64,000 nt of DNA from CAYZZU01 sp964483105. Lineage in GTDB: Bacteria > CG2-30-53-67. The DNA lies in NCBI GenBank assembly GCA_964483105.1, contig CAYZZU010000012.1, positions 10,275 to 74,274 on the forward strand. Reading direction: 5' to 3'. The first letter of the stretch is position 1. Each line of letters opens with the position of its first letter. Made by a program: the position numbers and the translations under genes. The notes under the pieces were generated by a model. That model had not been told where the DNA came from. It saw only the letters and a program-made list of their open reading frames with translations, and ran no database searches. Shown piece after piece: positions 35,818-44,036 of this stretch.

Positions 35818-36126
35818 ATGTTCCTTGGCAGGGTGCTGGGCACCGTGGTGGCCACAATGAAGAGTGAGGGACTGGAGGGGGTGAAACTCCTGATCGTTCA
35901 GCCGCTGAATCACAATCTGGATCCGGTCCAAGAGCCGATCGTAGCGGCGGATTCAGTCCAGGCCGGTCCCGGGGAGCTGGTCTTTCTGGAAGACGGGCGG
36001 GAGGCCTCCCTCTGCCTTCCCGTACCTTTTGTCCCCGTGGATGCCTCGGTCATCGGTCATGTGGACCGCGTGAATCTTCCGGGAGGCGTGAGCCCGGCTC
36101 CGCGGGAGGGGGGGCAAAGATGCTGA
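35818..36126 (+). CDS. BMC-P pentameric vertex protein 2 (EutN/CcmL family)
   Basis: The 102-aa product starts MFLGRVLGTVVATMKSEGLE and has the AADSVQAGPGEL core of the EutN/CcmL family. It is Pro-rich after residue 60 (PVPFVPVD) and carries a short C-terminal tail that ends in Cys. Its last eight bases overlap the start of the next BMC-P gene, so the two are translationally coupled. Confidence 0.92.
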   Translation: MFLGRVLGTVVATMKSEGLEGVKLLIVQPLNHNLDPVQEPIVAADSVQAGPGELVFLEDGREASLCLPVPFVPVDASVIGHVDRVNLPGGVSPAPREGGQRC

Positions 36127-36416
36127 TCGGAAGGGTCATCGGGGATATTGTCTCCACGGTCTGCGACACCTCCTTTGAGGGGAAGAAGCTCCTTCTGATT
36201 CAACCTCTGGACCCGGAGGGCGGAGAGTACGGAGATTCCCTGGTTGCGGCCGATTCCGTGCAGGCCGGTCTGGGGGAGACGGTACTCCTCTTATGGGAGG
36301 GCTCCTCGGCCAGGCTCTGTTTCGGGATGGATTCGGCGCCGGTGCGTACCATGGTGGTCGGGGTCATCGATTCGGTGGATCTGGAACCGCTGGAATCCGC
36401 GCTTTCAGGGGAGTAG
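36120..36416 (+). CDS. BMC-P pentameric vertex protein 3 (EutN/CcmL family)
   Basis: 98 aa, with MLIGRVIGDIVSTVCDTSFE at the start, AADSVQAGLGETVLLL, and the canonical WEGSSAR turn. Closest in layout to the second BMC-P protein, suggesting a duplication. The aldolase gene begins six bases after its stop. Confidence 0.93.
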   Translation: MLIGRVIGDIVSTVCDTSFEGKKLLLIQPLDPEGGEYGDSLVAADSVQAGLGETVLLLWEGSSARLCFGMDSAPVRTMVVGVIDSVDLEPLESALSGE

Positions 36417-36421
36417 GGGAT

Positions 36422-37246
36422 ATGGTTGAGCGGAGGAAAACGGAACGGGAATTAAGGCTGGAGATCGTGGAAATCTGCCGGCGGATGTACGAAAAGGATC
36501 TGGTGGCGGCCACGGATGGGAATGTGAGTGTGCGGCTCCGGAAGGACCGGATCCTGGCTACGCCGAGCGGGCTCCACAAGGGAATTCTGAAAGTGGAGGA
36601 CCTGATCGTTACCGACCTGCAGGGACGGAAATGTTCCGGTGAACACAGACCTTCGTCGGAGCTCAGGATGCATCTGAAGGTTTACAGGGAGCGTCCCGAT
36701 GTCTCGGCCGTGATCCACGCCCATCCGCCGGTCAGTACCGCCTTTACCATTGCCGGGGTCTCCCTGGCCCGGTGCATCCTGCCGGAGGTGGTCCTGACCA
36801 TGGGGGGGATTCCGACCACGCAGTATGCCATGCCGACCTCCGAGCAGGGGCCGGAGGTGATCGAGGAGTTTATCGGAAAATGTGACGCCATGCTGCTGGA
36901 CCGGCATGGAACCCTGACCGTGGGCGACTCGCTCCAGGCCGCCTTCCATAAGCTGGAGAAGGTGGAACATGCGGCGAAAATCACCTGGATGGCCCGCCAA
37001 CTGGGGCATGTCCGGACACTGGAACCGAAGGAGATCGGGGATCTGCTGGAAACCCGAGAACGACTTGGTTTAAAAGGCAGGATCTACCACTGTTCCGATT
37101 GCGGGGCCTGCGGAAAGAAGAGAAGGGATGGGAGCGACTGGTCACAGGAGGACCGGGAAAGGAAGAGAGTCGACGAAGAACGGCTGGTTTCCCTGATCCT
37201 GGACCGGGTGAAAAAGGTCCTTTCCCCGGCATCCGGTTCTTCATAA
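36422..37246 (+). CDS. Class II (FucA-type) aldolase with Cys linker and encapsulation-like tail
   Basis: Class II aldolases cleave sugar phosphates such as fuculose-1-phosphate or rhamnulose-1-phosphate to dihydroxyacetone phosphate and lactaldehyde. The 274-aa product has the aldolase fold in residues 5-215 with Zn ligands HAH (H99, H101) and H183, and the catalytic-type Glu in SSELRMH (E80). Unusual is the tail: C224-x2-C227-x2-C230 (CSDCGAC), a charged linker, and a final amphipathic helix (DEERLVSLILDRVKKVLS, 251-268) like an encapsulation peptide. Start at base 36422. It closes the microcompartment operon, so it probably supplies the aldehyde for the PduP-like enzyme. The exact sugar is not shown by the sequence. 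Confidence 0.9.
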   Translation: MVERRKTERELRLEIVEICRRMYEKDLVAATDGNVSVRLRKDRILATPSGLHKGILKVEDLIVTDLQGRKCSGEHRPSSELRMHLKVYRERPDVSAVIHAHPPVSTAFTIAGVSLARCILPEVVLTMGGIPTTQYAMPTSEQGPEVIEEFIGKCDAMLLDRHGTLTVGDSLQAAFHKLEKVEHAAKITWMARQLGHVRTLEPKEIGDLLETRERLGLKGRIYHCSDCGACGKKRRDGSDWSQEDRERKRVDEERLVSLILDRVKKVLSPASGSS

Positions 37247-37594
37247 ACAATGGGTAAAGAAGAACTCCGCAGGAATCCTGATATTTTCGTAATAAACAAA
37301 ACGCATAAAGAGAAAGCCTTATTTTTTTTCTTGAACATCAAGCGGGATCCTGTTATTTTCTGCCGATAGAAGATTTCGGGCGAGCTTCGGGCGGGTTTAA
37401 TTCTTTTTTGTTTTTCCATTACCCTCTGTTTTTTCCGGATCGTGGTTCTTGATTTCTCAAGATTCGTCCCGGGATCGCGACAGGCAGTCCGGATCAGGGA
37501 TTCTGTTTCAAAGAGGAAGATTGCGGCAGGGACCGTCTGGATTCCTCATTCTGCTTCCGTGAAATCCGGATTCATGCCGGAGGAGGATGGAAAG
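37247..37594. other. Intergenic region between BMC operon and cheR
   Basis: About 350 bp, AT-rich at 37247-37420 and G/C-richer near cheR. I see a poly-T tract (37321-37330), an imperfect inverted sequence (ttcgggcgagcttcgggc, near 37376) with a T-rich stretch that may terminate the BMC operon, but no clear promoter or gene. An in-frame extension of cheR upstream to 37442 is possible but not supported. Confidence 0.4.
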
Positions 37595-38485
37595 ATGCCC
37601 CGGATGGAAGCCGTGGACGCCAAACCTTTCCTGACGGAGTCGGAATTCACCGGTCTCGTCCGAATGATCTCCAAGCGTACCTCTGTTGATTTCCTCAATT
37701 ACAAAAAAAATTTTTTGAAAAGGCGGCTTCATCACCAACTGATGAAGTACCGTCTCTCCTCCTGGGAAGAGTATTCCGAGCTGCTGGCGGAGGGAAGGAT
37801 CGGTTCTCCGGAATTGATCAACGATTTTACGATTCACGTGACCCGCTTCTTTCGCGACCCCGCTCTCTTTGAGTATCTGAACAAACGGGTTTTCCGGCGT
37901 CTCTGGAAGCGACACCTGGCCCGGGGTGACCGGGAATTCCGGATCTGGGTCATGGGGTGTTCGACCGGAGAAGAGGCTTACTCCGTAGCCATTTCGCTCC
38001 TGGAGGCCGTCCGTCCGGATCTCACGCGGGATCCCATCCGTATTTTCGCCACCGATCTGGATGAAAAGGCGATTGAATATGCCCGGCGCGGAGAATATGG
38101 GTCCCAGTGGATATCGGGAGTGAAACCGGAGTTGAGAAAGAGGTATTTCCTTCCCGGATCCAGGGGGAAGGTGGTTCCCCGACTGCGTCGCATGATCCTT
38201 TTCGGCCGGCATGATCTCCTGAGGAATCCCTCGATTCTTCACCTGGATATGGTTTTTTGCAGGAATGTCCTGATCTTTCTGGATCGTTCGATACAGCATT
38301 CGCTCTATATGAAGTTTTATGATTCATTGAAGCCCGGTGGGATCCTGGTGATGGGGAGGGCCGAGTCTCCGACCCCCCATTCCCGTCAGGGAAGGTTCGA
38401 GCCCCTCTCTCTGGCGAACCGTGTTTTCAGAAAACAGGAGGTCCGTACTGATCCGGAGGGGCGAAGAGAGGGGAAAAAACCGTGA
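37595..38485 (+). CDS. cheR: CheR-type chemoreceptor methyltransferase
   Basis: A SAM-dependent protein glutamate O-methyltransferase, 296 aa from MPRMEAVDAK. It has the CheR N-terminal helical domain (about 10-75) and Rossmann methyltransferase domain with the SAM loop VMGCSTGEEAYS, the IFATDLDEKAI Asp motif, and FCRNVLIFLDRS. The ATG at 37595 sits nine bases after GGAGGAGG, so I prefer it to earlier Mets. No methyl-accepting protein or CheB lies nearby. Its GTGA overlap with the big PAS kinase suggests the methyltransferase serves that kinase module, as in CheR-PAS-kinase fusions. Confidence 0.9.
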   Translation: MPRMEAVDAKPFLTESEFTGLVRMISKRTSVDFLNYKKNFLKRRLHHQLMKYRLSSWEEYSELLAEGRIGSPELINDFTIHVTRFFRDPALFEYLNKRVFRRLWKRHLARGDREFRIWVMGCSTGEEAYSVAISLLEAVRPDLTRDPIRIFATDLDEKAIEYARRGEYGSQWISGVKPELRKRYFLPGSRGKVVPRLRRMILFGRHDLLRNPSILHLDMVFCRNVLIFLDRSIQHSLYMKFYDSLKPGGILVMGRAESPTPHSRQGRFEPLSLANRVFRKQEVRTDPEGRREGKKP

Positions 38486-41400
38486 AGATCCGGAACAAGG
38501 TGATGCTGGGGCTGCTTATTGTCGGGGCAATTCTTTTTGCGAGCTCCCTGGTAGGGATTCACTATTTCCAGGAGGAAAACCGTGCCGACCTGCGACACAG
38601 AGTATACGGGCTGAAACTGGAGAGGGCTCAGGCGCTACACCGTTCCATCGACCGGGCGCTCAGAGCGGTTCACCGTTATTTCATCCTGGGCGACCTCAAG
38701 GGAAAACAACAGTTTTTCAAGTCCTACCGGGAGTTTTCCTCCAGGCTTCGGGGGATTCAGGGGGAGTTGCCCGAGGTGGAGGGGCGGCCCCTTCTGAGAG
38801 AGACCGCGGAGCGGATCCGGAATACCGCGGAGCGGTTTTTCCGGATTGCGAATCCCGTGGAGAGTCCCGAGGCGAAACAGGCCGTGGAGCGGATCGACGC
38901 GCTTACCGGGCAGGTGGACCGGCTCCTGGACGGAATGGCCGCACGATGGCAGGAACAGAAAGAAAAGGCCGTCGAGGCGGAAGCGGTGATGCACCGGCGG
39001 CTTTTTGACTCGATCTGTCTTCTGATTCTTTTCCTGGTCTCCGGGGGGTTCTTCAGCGTTTTTTATTTTTCCAGGCTCATTTCAGGGCCTTTCCGTGACC
39101 TGATGCGCTCGGCTCAGGAAATCGGGAATGGGGATTTCTCCCGGCGTCTGGATGATCAACGGAAGGATGAGTTCGGAATCATGAACCGGACCTTCAATCT
39201 CATGCTGGATGCCGTGGAAGAGAGGGAAAGCGCCCTGCGCGAGAAAAACCGGGCACTGAACGCGGCGATCGAAGAGCTGGCGCGGACGAACGAAAGGATG
39301 CAGCTCAACAACGAAGAACTGGAGTCGACCAATGAGGAACTCCAGATCTCCAGCGAAGAGCTCGAGTCGGCGAACGAAGAGCTGAACCTCTCCAACCAGG
39401 AACTGGAGGTTAAAACGCGTGAACTGATCGAGACACGGGATTTGCTCCAAAAAAAGAATGAGGAGATCAAGAGGGGACATGACTTTCTCGAGACGGTCAT
39501 TAATTCCACCAATAGCGGGATCTGCGTGATCCGGCCTGATTTTACGATCGAGTCCGCAAACCGTGCGATTCAGAAGATGACCGGCTACACCGGGTCGGAG
39601 CTGATCGGTTCATTTTGCTATGAAATGTTCCAGGGAAGATCCGAACCCTGCAGCGATTGTCCGGCGCGAAAGGTCTTTACCGGCGGGGGTGTCCAGAGGG
39701 AACACCATTGCCACGTCACAAAGGACGGACGGGAGATCATCAGTGACATGACCGCCACGCCCCTGTTCGGAAAGGAAGGTCAGGTGGAGAGGGTCATCGA
39801 GACCCTGAACGATGTCACGGAGGTGGTTCACCTGACTCATGCCCTTTCGGAACAGAAGGAGCGGATGCGCTCGATCCTCATGAACATGGGGGAAGGGGTT
39901 TCCGTGATCAATCGTGCCCATGAGATTGAGTTTATCAACGATACCCTGCGGAAACGTTTCGGGGAGATTGAAGGTCAGAAGTGTTACAAGGCCTTTCGGG
40001 GATTGGCGCGCCCCTGTAACGGCAAGGAACCCTGTTCCCTGGTAGAGATCCTGGAGAAGGGACGAAAGCTCTTCGAGGTGACTAAACGGAACGAGGACGG
40101 CCGTTACTATCGTATGACGTCGGTTCCGCTTGCCAATCCGGACGGAACGACCTCCATGATACAGATCCGTCAGGATGTGACCGATGAGAAAAGGCTCGAG
40201 GAGGAGCGGCGGCGATATACGGAGCAACTGGAAGAGCTGAACCGGAGGATGGAAAAGGAGGTTGAAAAAAGGACGCAGGAACTCCTGGATGCCAACACGG
40301 AATTGAGGCTGGCCAATGAACGGCTCCGTGAGGTGAACCGGGAGAAATCCGAATTTATCGATATCGCCGTGCACGATCTCAGGACCCCCTTGACTTCCAT
40401 TGTGAGTTATGCCGATCTTCTGCGGAAATACAAGGATGAACCCGAGGAAACCCGCATGGAGTTCCTCGGGATTATTATCCAGGAGAGTTTCCGGATGACC
40501 CGTCTGATCAATGATTACCTGGACCTCTCCAAGCTTGAATCCGGTTACGTGGATTTCAAGGAAGAAAACGTGGATATGCATGCCCTGCTGGAACAGGTCT
40601 TTCAAACCTTCCAGGTCAGGGCGGACAAGAAACGGGTCCGCCTCGACCTCCGGGTTCCCTCTTCGTTGCCCCGGTTTGTGGGTGATGCCGAGAGACTCAA
40701 GCAGGTCTTTACCAACCTGATCGACAACGCGATCAAGTACACGCCCGCCGGTGGAGAAATCTCCGTGCAAGGGGAGGTAATGGAGAGGCCGGCACGCTTC
40801 CGGTTTACGGTCCGGGACAACGGGATCGGCATTGATGAACAGGGGCAGAAGGTACTCTTCAAGAAATTCGGACGGATCCGGGACCGGAAAATGAAAAAAC
40901 ACCAGGGAAGCGGGCTGGGACTCTCCATCGTCAAGACCATCGTGGAACATTATCGTGGAACGATTCATGTAGAGAGCGGGAAAGGGGAAGGCGCCGCCTT
41001 TTTGATCACGCTGCCCTTGAATCGCGAATCCTTTCAGGTGCGACACGCAAGTTCGGTTGACTCCTCCACGTCGGAGCTGGTCCGCCAGATCGTTCCGATC
41101 TCCCGGGAATATCTGGATCGGAATTTTCTCTGCGCATTCTTCGGCGCGTCACTGGACATCGATCAGATCAAGAAGGCGCTTGCCGGTGAGGGCGTCCCGG
41201 TTTATGATTTCATGGAGAAGGAGCAGTTGATTTTCAGTTCGGCGCGGATCCCTCTGTTTTCCAGGGGAAGATTTGACGGGAATCATCTTTTTGAACGCGT
41301 ACGGAATTTCTATGACCGGGTGGTCCAGTCGGAATGGGAGGGGCTCCTGGTAGTGCGGGATATGACACGACTGTTTTCCGAGAACAAGGTGAGTCGGGAC

Positions 41401-41592
41401 ATTCTGTATTTCGAAAAGAAGCTGGAAGCCTATCTGAGCCGTTTTTCAAAACCGGTGATTCAGATCTGCCATTACGATCCTGTTCCTTTTCCGGAGCCGG
41501 AAATGGAAGGTCTGGAGAAGATCCATCCTTTTCAGTTATTGCACGGGAAGATCGTGCCGCGGAATCATGGCGGGAACCGGCATGGATCATAG
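38482..41592 (+). CDS. Large PAS sensor histidine kinase with MEDS-like C-terminus
   Basis: A 1036-aa inner-membrane kinase: TM1 (7-27), periplasmic helical domain (28-175), TM2 (176-197), HAMP (198-250), a heptad coiled coil (about 258-330; repeats such as EELESTNEELQISSEELESA) like that of CheB/CheR-PAS proteins, PAS1 (335-450, with CYEMFQGRSEPCSDCP), PAS2 (460-570, with CYKAFRGLARPCNGKEPC), HisKA (His631 in VHDLRTPLTSI), HATPase_c (about 735-850) and a C-terminal 150-residue part (about 870-1020) that resembles a MEDS domain. It starts with GTG overlapping the cheR stop and is followed by a PrsR-type regulator. It is not the usual PrsK layout. Confidence 0.9.
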   Translation: MKIRNKVMLGLLIVGAILFASSLVGIHYFQEENRADLRHRVYGLKLERAQALHRSIDRALRAVHRYFILGDLKGKQQFFKSYREFSSRLRGIQGELPEVEGRPLLRETAERIRNTAERFFRIANPVESPEAKQAVERIDALTGQVDRLLDGMAARWQEQKEKAVEAEAVMHRRLFDSICLLILFLVSGGFFSVFYFSRLISGPFRDLMRSAQEIGNGDFSRRLDDQRKDEFGIMNRTFNLMLDAVEERESALREKNRALNAAIEELARTNERMQLNNEELESTNEELQISSEELESANEELNLSNQELEVKTRELIETRDLLQKKNEEIKRGHDFLETVINSTNSGICVIRPDFTIESANRAIQKMTGYTGSELIGSFCYEMFQGRSEPCSDCPARKVFTGGGVQREHHCHVTKDGREIISDMTATPLFGKEGQVERVIETLNDVTEVVHLTHALSEQKERMRSILMNMGEGVSVINRAHEIEFINDTLRKRFGEIEGQKCYKAFRGLARPCNGKEPCSLVEILEKGRKLFEVTKRNEDGRYYRMTSVPLANPDGTTSMIQIRQDVTDEKRLEEERRRYTEQLEELNRRMEKEVEKRTQELLDANTELRLANERLREVNREKSEFIDIAVHDLRTPLTSIVSYADLLRKYKDEPEETRMEFLGIIIQESFRMTRLINDYLDLSKLESGYVDFKEENVDMHALLEQVFQTFQVRADKKRVRLDLRVPSSLPRFVGDAERLKQVFTNLIDNAIKYTPAGGEISVQGEVMERPARFRFTVRDNGIGIDEQGQKVLFKKFGRIRDRKMKKHQGSGLGLSIVKTIVEHYRGTIHVESGKGEGAAFLITLPLNRESFQVRHASSVDSSTSELVRQIVPISREYLDRNFLCAFFGASLDIDQIKKALAGEGVPVYDFMEKEQLIFSSARIPLFSRGRFDGNHLFERVRNFYDRVVQSEWEGLLVVRDMTRLFSENKVSRDILYFEKKLEAYLSRFSKPVIQICHYDPVPFPEPEMEGLEKIHPFQLLHGKIVPRNHGGNRHGS

Positions 41593-41652
41593 GATCCTCC
41601 AGTCCAGCCGGTTTGACTCGTTTCATGAATCGGGCGGGGTCCGGGGGGTCCT

Positions 41653-43041
41653 ATGAAACCGAAACTTCTGATCGTGGATGACGATGAAGAGATCCTCAAG
41701 CAGCTCAAGTGGGCCTTCAAGGAGGACTTCTCCATCTTCCTGGCCACCGACCGGGAGGCTGCGATTCAGTCCTTTCAACGGCACAGCCCGGATCTTGTCG
41801 CTCTGGATCTCGGACTCTCACCGCACATGGGGGGGGGGAGTGACGATGAAGGGATTGAAATCCTGCGCATGGTTCTGAAACAGGAACCCCTCACCAAGGT
41901 GATCATGATCACGGGGAACGAAATGCGGGAATACGCGATCCGGTCGATTCAGATGGGGGCCTTTGATTATTACTCCAAGCCGATCGATCTGGAAGAATTA
42001 CGCTTCATTCTGAAGCGGGCTCTCCATATCCAGGGACTTGAAAAAGAAAATCTCAGATTGCGAAAGGAGGTTCTCCAGAAGGAACAGTTTGCCGGGATGA
42101 TCGGATGGTCTCCCGCCATCCAGGAAGTCTATCAACAGATCGAAGGGGTGGCCGAAAGCAACGTGACGGTCCTGATCGAAGGGGAGAGTGGAACCGGCAA
42201 GGAACTGGCGGCCAGAGCGGTTCATGAGAGGAGCGGGCGCAGGAAAGCCCCCTTCGTGGTAATCAATTGTGGAGCGATCCCGGAAAACCTTCTGGAGTCC
42301 GAGCTCTTCGGTCATGAAAAGGGGGCCTTTACCGGCGCCGCCGCCACAAAGATCGGGAAATTCGAACAGGCGGACCGGGGGACCCTCTTTCTGGACGAGA
42401 TCGGGGAACTTCCCCTGCAGCTTCAGGTGAAGCTTCTCCGTTTTCTGCAGGACCATCAGATTGAACGGATCGGGGGGCGGCATCCGGTCAAGATCGATGT
42501 CCGGGTTATCGCCGCGACCAACCGCTCCCTGGAGGAAGAAGTGGAAGCGGGACGGTTTCGCAAGGATCTCTATTTCCGGTTGAATGTGGTCCGGATTCAT
42601 CTGCCTCGTCTCAAGGACCGGATCGGGGATCCGATCCTTCTGGCATATTATTTTCTGGACCTGTACCGTGGGGAACTGCAAAGCAAGGTCAATGGTTTCA
42701 CCGCCGAGGCGGAGCTTTCCATCAAGACCGCGGAGTGGGAGGGAAATATCCGGGAACTGGAGAACAGGGTTCGCAAGGCCTTGATCGTTGCGCGCGGACC
42801 CCTGATCACGGAAGTGGATCTGGATCTTGACTATAAAGAAAATGCCGTCCCGCTTTCTCTCAAGGAGGCCCGGGAGGAACTGGACAGGAAGTATATCCAC
42901 CTCGCCCTCCGGAACAACCACGGAAATATCAGCCAGGCCGCCAGGGAACTTGGAATCAGCCGGGTCAGCCTCCATGATCTGATCCGGAAGTATGGAATCA
43001 GGGTGAGGCATGGGGAGAGCAATCAGGAAAGGGGGGTGTAG
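41653..43041 (+). CDS. prsR: PrsR-like sigma-54 activator of PEP-CTERM genes
   Basis: The 462-aa response regulator has a receiver domain (1-125) with VDDDEE and a phospho-acceptor Asp in ALDLGLS, followed by a Gly-rich loop (GGGSDDEG) unusual for receivers but known in PEP-CTERM-box regulators; AAA+ domain with Walker A GESGTGKE, GAFTGA and Walker B TLFLDEIGE; and a Fis HTH (SQAARELGISRVSLHDLIRK). It lies 60 bases after the kinase gene and directly before a PEP-CTERM gene with a sigma-54 promoter, matching the PrsK/PrsR scheme. The PrsR name is inferred from sequence feel and context. Confidence 0.85.
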   Translation: MKPKLLIVDDDEEILKQLKWAFKEDFSIFLATDREAAIQSFQRHSPDLVALDLGLSPHMGGGSDDEGIEILRMVLKQEPLTKVIMITGNEMREYAIRSIQMGAFDYYSKPIDLEELRFILKRALHIQGLEKENLRLRKEVLQKEQFAGMIGWSPAIQEVYQQIEGVAESNVTVLIEGESGTGKELAARAVHERSGRRKAPFVVINCGAIPENLLESELFGHEKGAFTGAAATKIGKFEQADRGTLFLDEIGELPLQLQVKLLRFLQDHQIERIGGRHPVKIDVRVIAATNRSLEEEVEAGRFRKDLYFRLNVVRIHLPRLKDRIGDPILLAYYFLDLYRGELQSKVNGFTAEAELSIKTAEWEGNIRELENRVRKALIVARGPLITEVDLDLDYKENAVPLSLKEAREELDRKYIHLALRNNHGNISQAARELGISRVSLHDLIRKYGIRVRHGESNQERGV

Positions 43042-43113
43042 GTTTCCTTTACACACCTAACTGGTTGAATTATTACGAAAAATACTTAATTTGGCATATA
43101 ATCTTCGAAATTG

Positions 43114-43145
43114 TGTCGGATTTCTTTACATTTCATGATCCGACA
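43114..43145. promoter_or_regulatory. Inverted repeat upstream of the sigma-54 promoter (candidate PrsR site)
   Basis: TGTCGGAT and ATCCGACA are exact reverse complements separated by 16 bases. The site is centred about 100 bp upstream of the -24 element, a normal position for an NtrC-family enhancer. No such repeat was noticed elsewhere in the window, but I did not search both strands systematically for weaker copies. Confidence 0.55.
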
Positions 43146-43230
43146 GCTCTTGCCCTTTACGGTTTTTCTCTTTCCCTTCTGTGAAAAATAACGATAAATA
43201 TCATGAGGTTGGAAGTATGGTCGAATAAGA

Positions 43231-43246
43231 TGGTATGAAAATTGCT
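43231..43246 (+). promoter_or_regulatory. Sigma-54 (-24/-12) promoter of the PEP-CTERM gene
   Basis: TGGTATGAAAATTGCT fits the TGGCAC-N5-TTGCW consensus with GG at 43232-43233 and GC at 43244-43245, exactly ten bases apart. Transcription should begin about 12 bases downstream (near 43257), leaving a 63-base leader before ATG 43321. The neighbouring gene for a sigma-54 activator supports the reading. Confidence 0.75.
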
Positions 43247-43320
43247 GTTTCTCCACTTCGAGGACAAAACGTTCAGTGAAATGGAAGATTCTAATGTGTT
43301 ATCCTGAAAGAGGTGGCGAA

Positions 43321-43959
43321 ATGTTCAAAAAAGCAATCCTGTTCATGATGATCCTGGGATTTGGGTATCTCCTTCCCGCGTCGAATCTTTATGCCTCTCC
43401 GGTGTTGGGGTATGTGAATCCGGGGTACGGGGATGTCGATCCGGGTTATCAGGCCGCTCACCCGGGTTATCATTACGACCTCGGGAGTTCCACGACCGGC
43501 CTGGCTCTTTACACCTTCGAGAATGTCGCTCCCGGTGCGGGAGAGAACATGGTCGCCCTGTCCCTGGGGTTTGAATCGGATGTATTTGATCTCGCGCTTA
43601 CCGCTCCGGTTGCGGGAAGTGCGAATCCCGGCTGGTCCCTGGACTGGGTCGGGTTCGGACCGGACAAGGCGATCCTTTCCTGGAATTCACCGGGCCTGCC
43701 GGAGGGGGAGCAGCTTTCTTTTCTGGTGGACTATACGCTCCAGGATGACGCCATCAGCCTGGATGACGCGGGAGCCTGGGATGAAGCATCCTCGACGCCT
43801 GGATACTGGCAACAGGGCTTCGGGGTCCGTTATGGGAATGGAATGATCGGAGGAGGTTCCACCGCGCCCGTACCCGAACCCGGGACCTTGCTCCTGCTCG
43901 GCGTCAGCATGGTCAGTTTCGCAGCCTATGGAAGAAAGCGGTTGAACCGATCGAAGTGA
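43321..43959 (+). CDS. PEP-CTERM surface protein
   Basis: The 212-aa exported protein has a signal peptide (residues 1-25, cleavage after NLYA), three short PGY repeats (NPGYGDVDPGYQAAHPGYHY), a beta-rich middle, and a C-terminal sorting signal: VPEPGTLLLLG (from residue 184) then a hydrophobic helix and a basic tail RKRLNRSK. Exosortase would cleave the signal and anchor or export the protein. No exosortase gene is present in this window. The start at 43321 has a site (GAGGTGG); the longer frame would ruin the signal peptide. Sigma-54 control is indicated upstream. Confidence 0.9.
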   Translation: MFKKAILFMMILGFGYLLPASNLYASPVLGYVNPGYGDVDPGYQAAHPGYHYDLGSSTTGLALYTFENVAPGAGENMVALSLGFESDVFDLALTAPVAGSANPGWSLDWVGFGPDKAILSWNSPGLPEGEQLSFLVDYTLQDDAISLDDAGAWDEASSTPGYWQQGFGVRYGNGMIGGGSTAPVPEPGTLLLLGVSMVSFAAYGRKRLNRSK

Positions 43960-44000
43960 GAGAGATGAAAGTTCCCGTTCAGGCGGGGACTTGGTTTTCC

Positions 44001-44036
44001 AAAAAAGGCGCCCGTTTTTATCGGGGCGCCTTTTTT
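44001..44036. terminator. Bidirectional terminator between the PEP-CTERM gene and prsT
   Basis: AAAAAAGGCGCCC and GGGGCGCCTTTTTT flank a short loop, giving a strong stem with A/T tracts on both sides, so it should work in both directions. The minus-strand prsT stop codon (TTA on the plus strand, 44018-44020) lies in the loop. The two genes converge here. Confidence 0.88.

Noticed and set aside
43091..43107. TTGGCATATAATCTTCG as a sigma-54 promoter before the PEP-CTERM gene
   Set aside because: The base pair ten after GG is TC, not GC, so the -12 element is missing; the site at 43231 fits instead.
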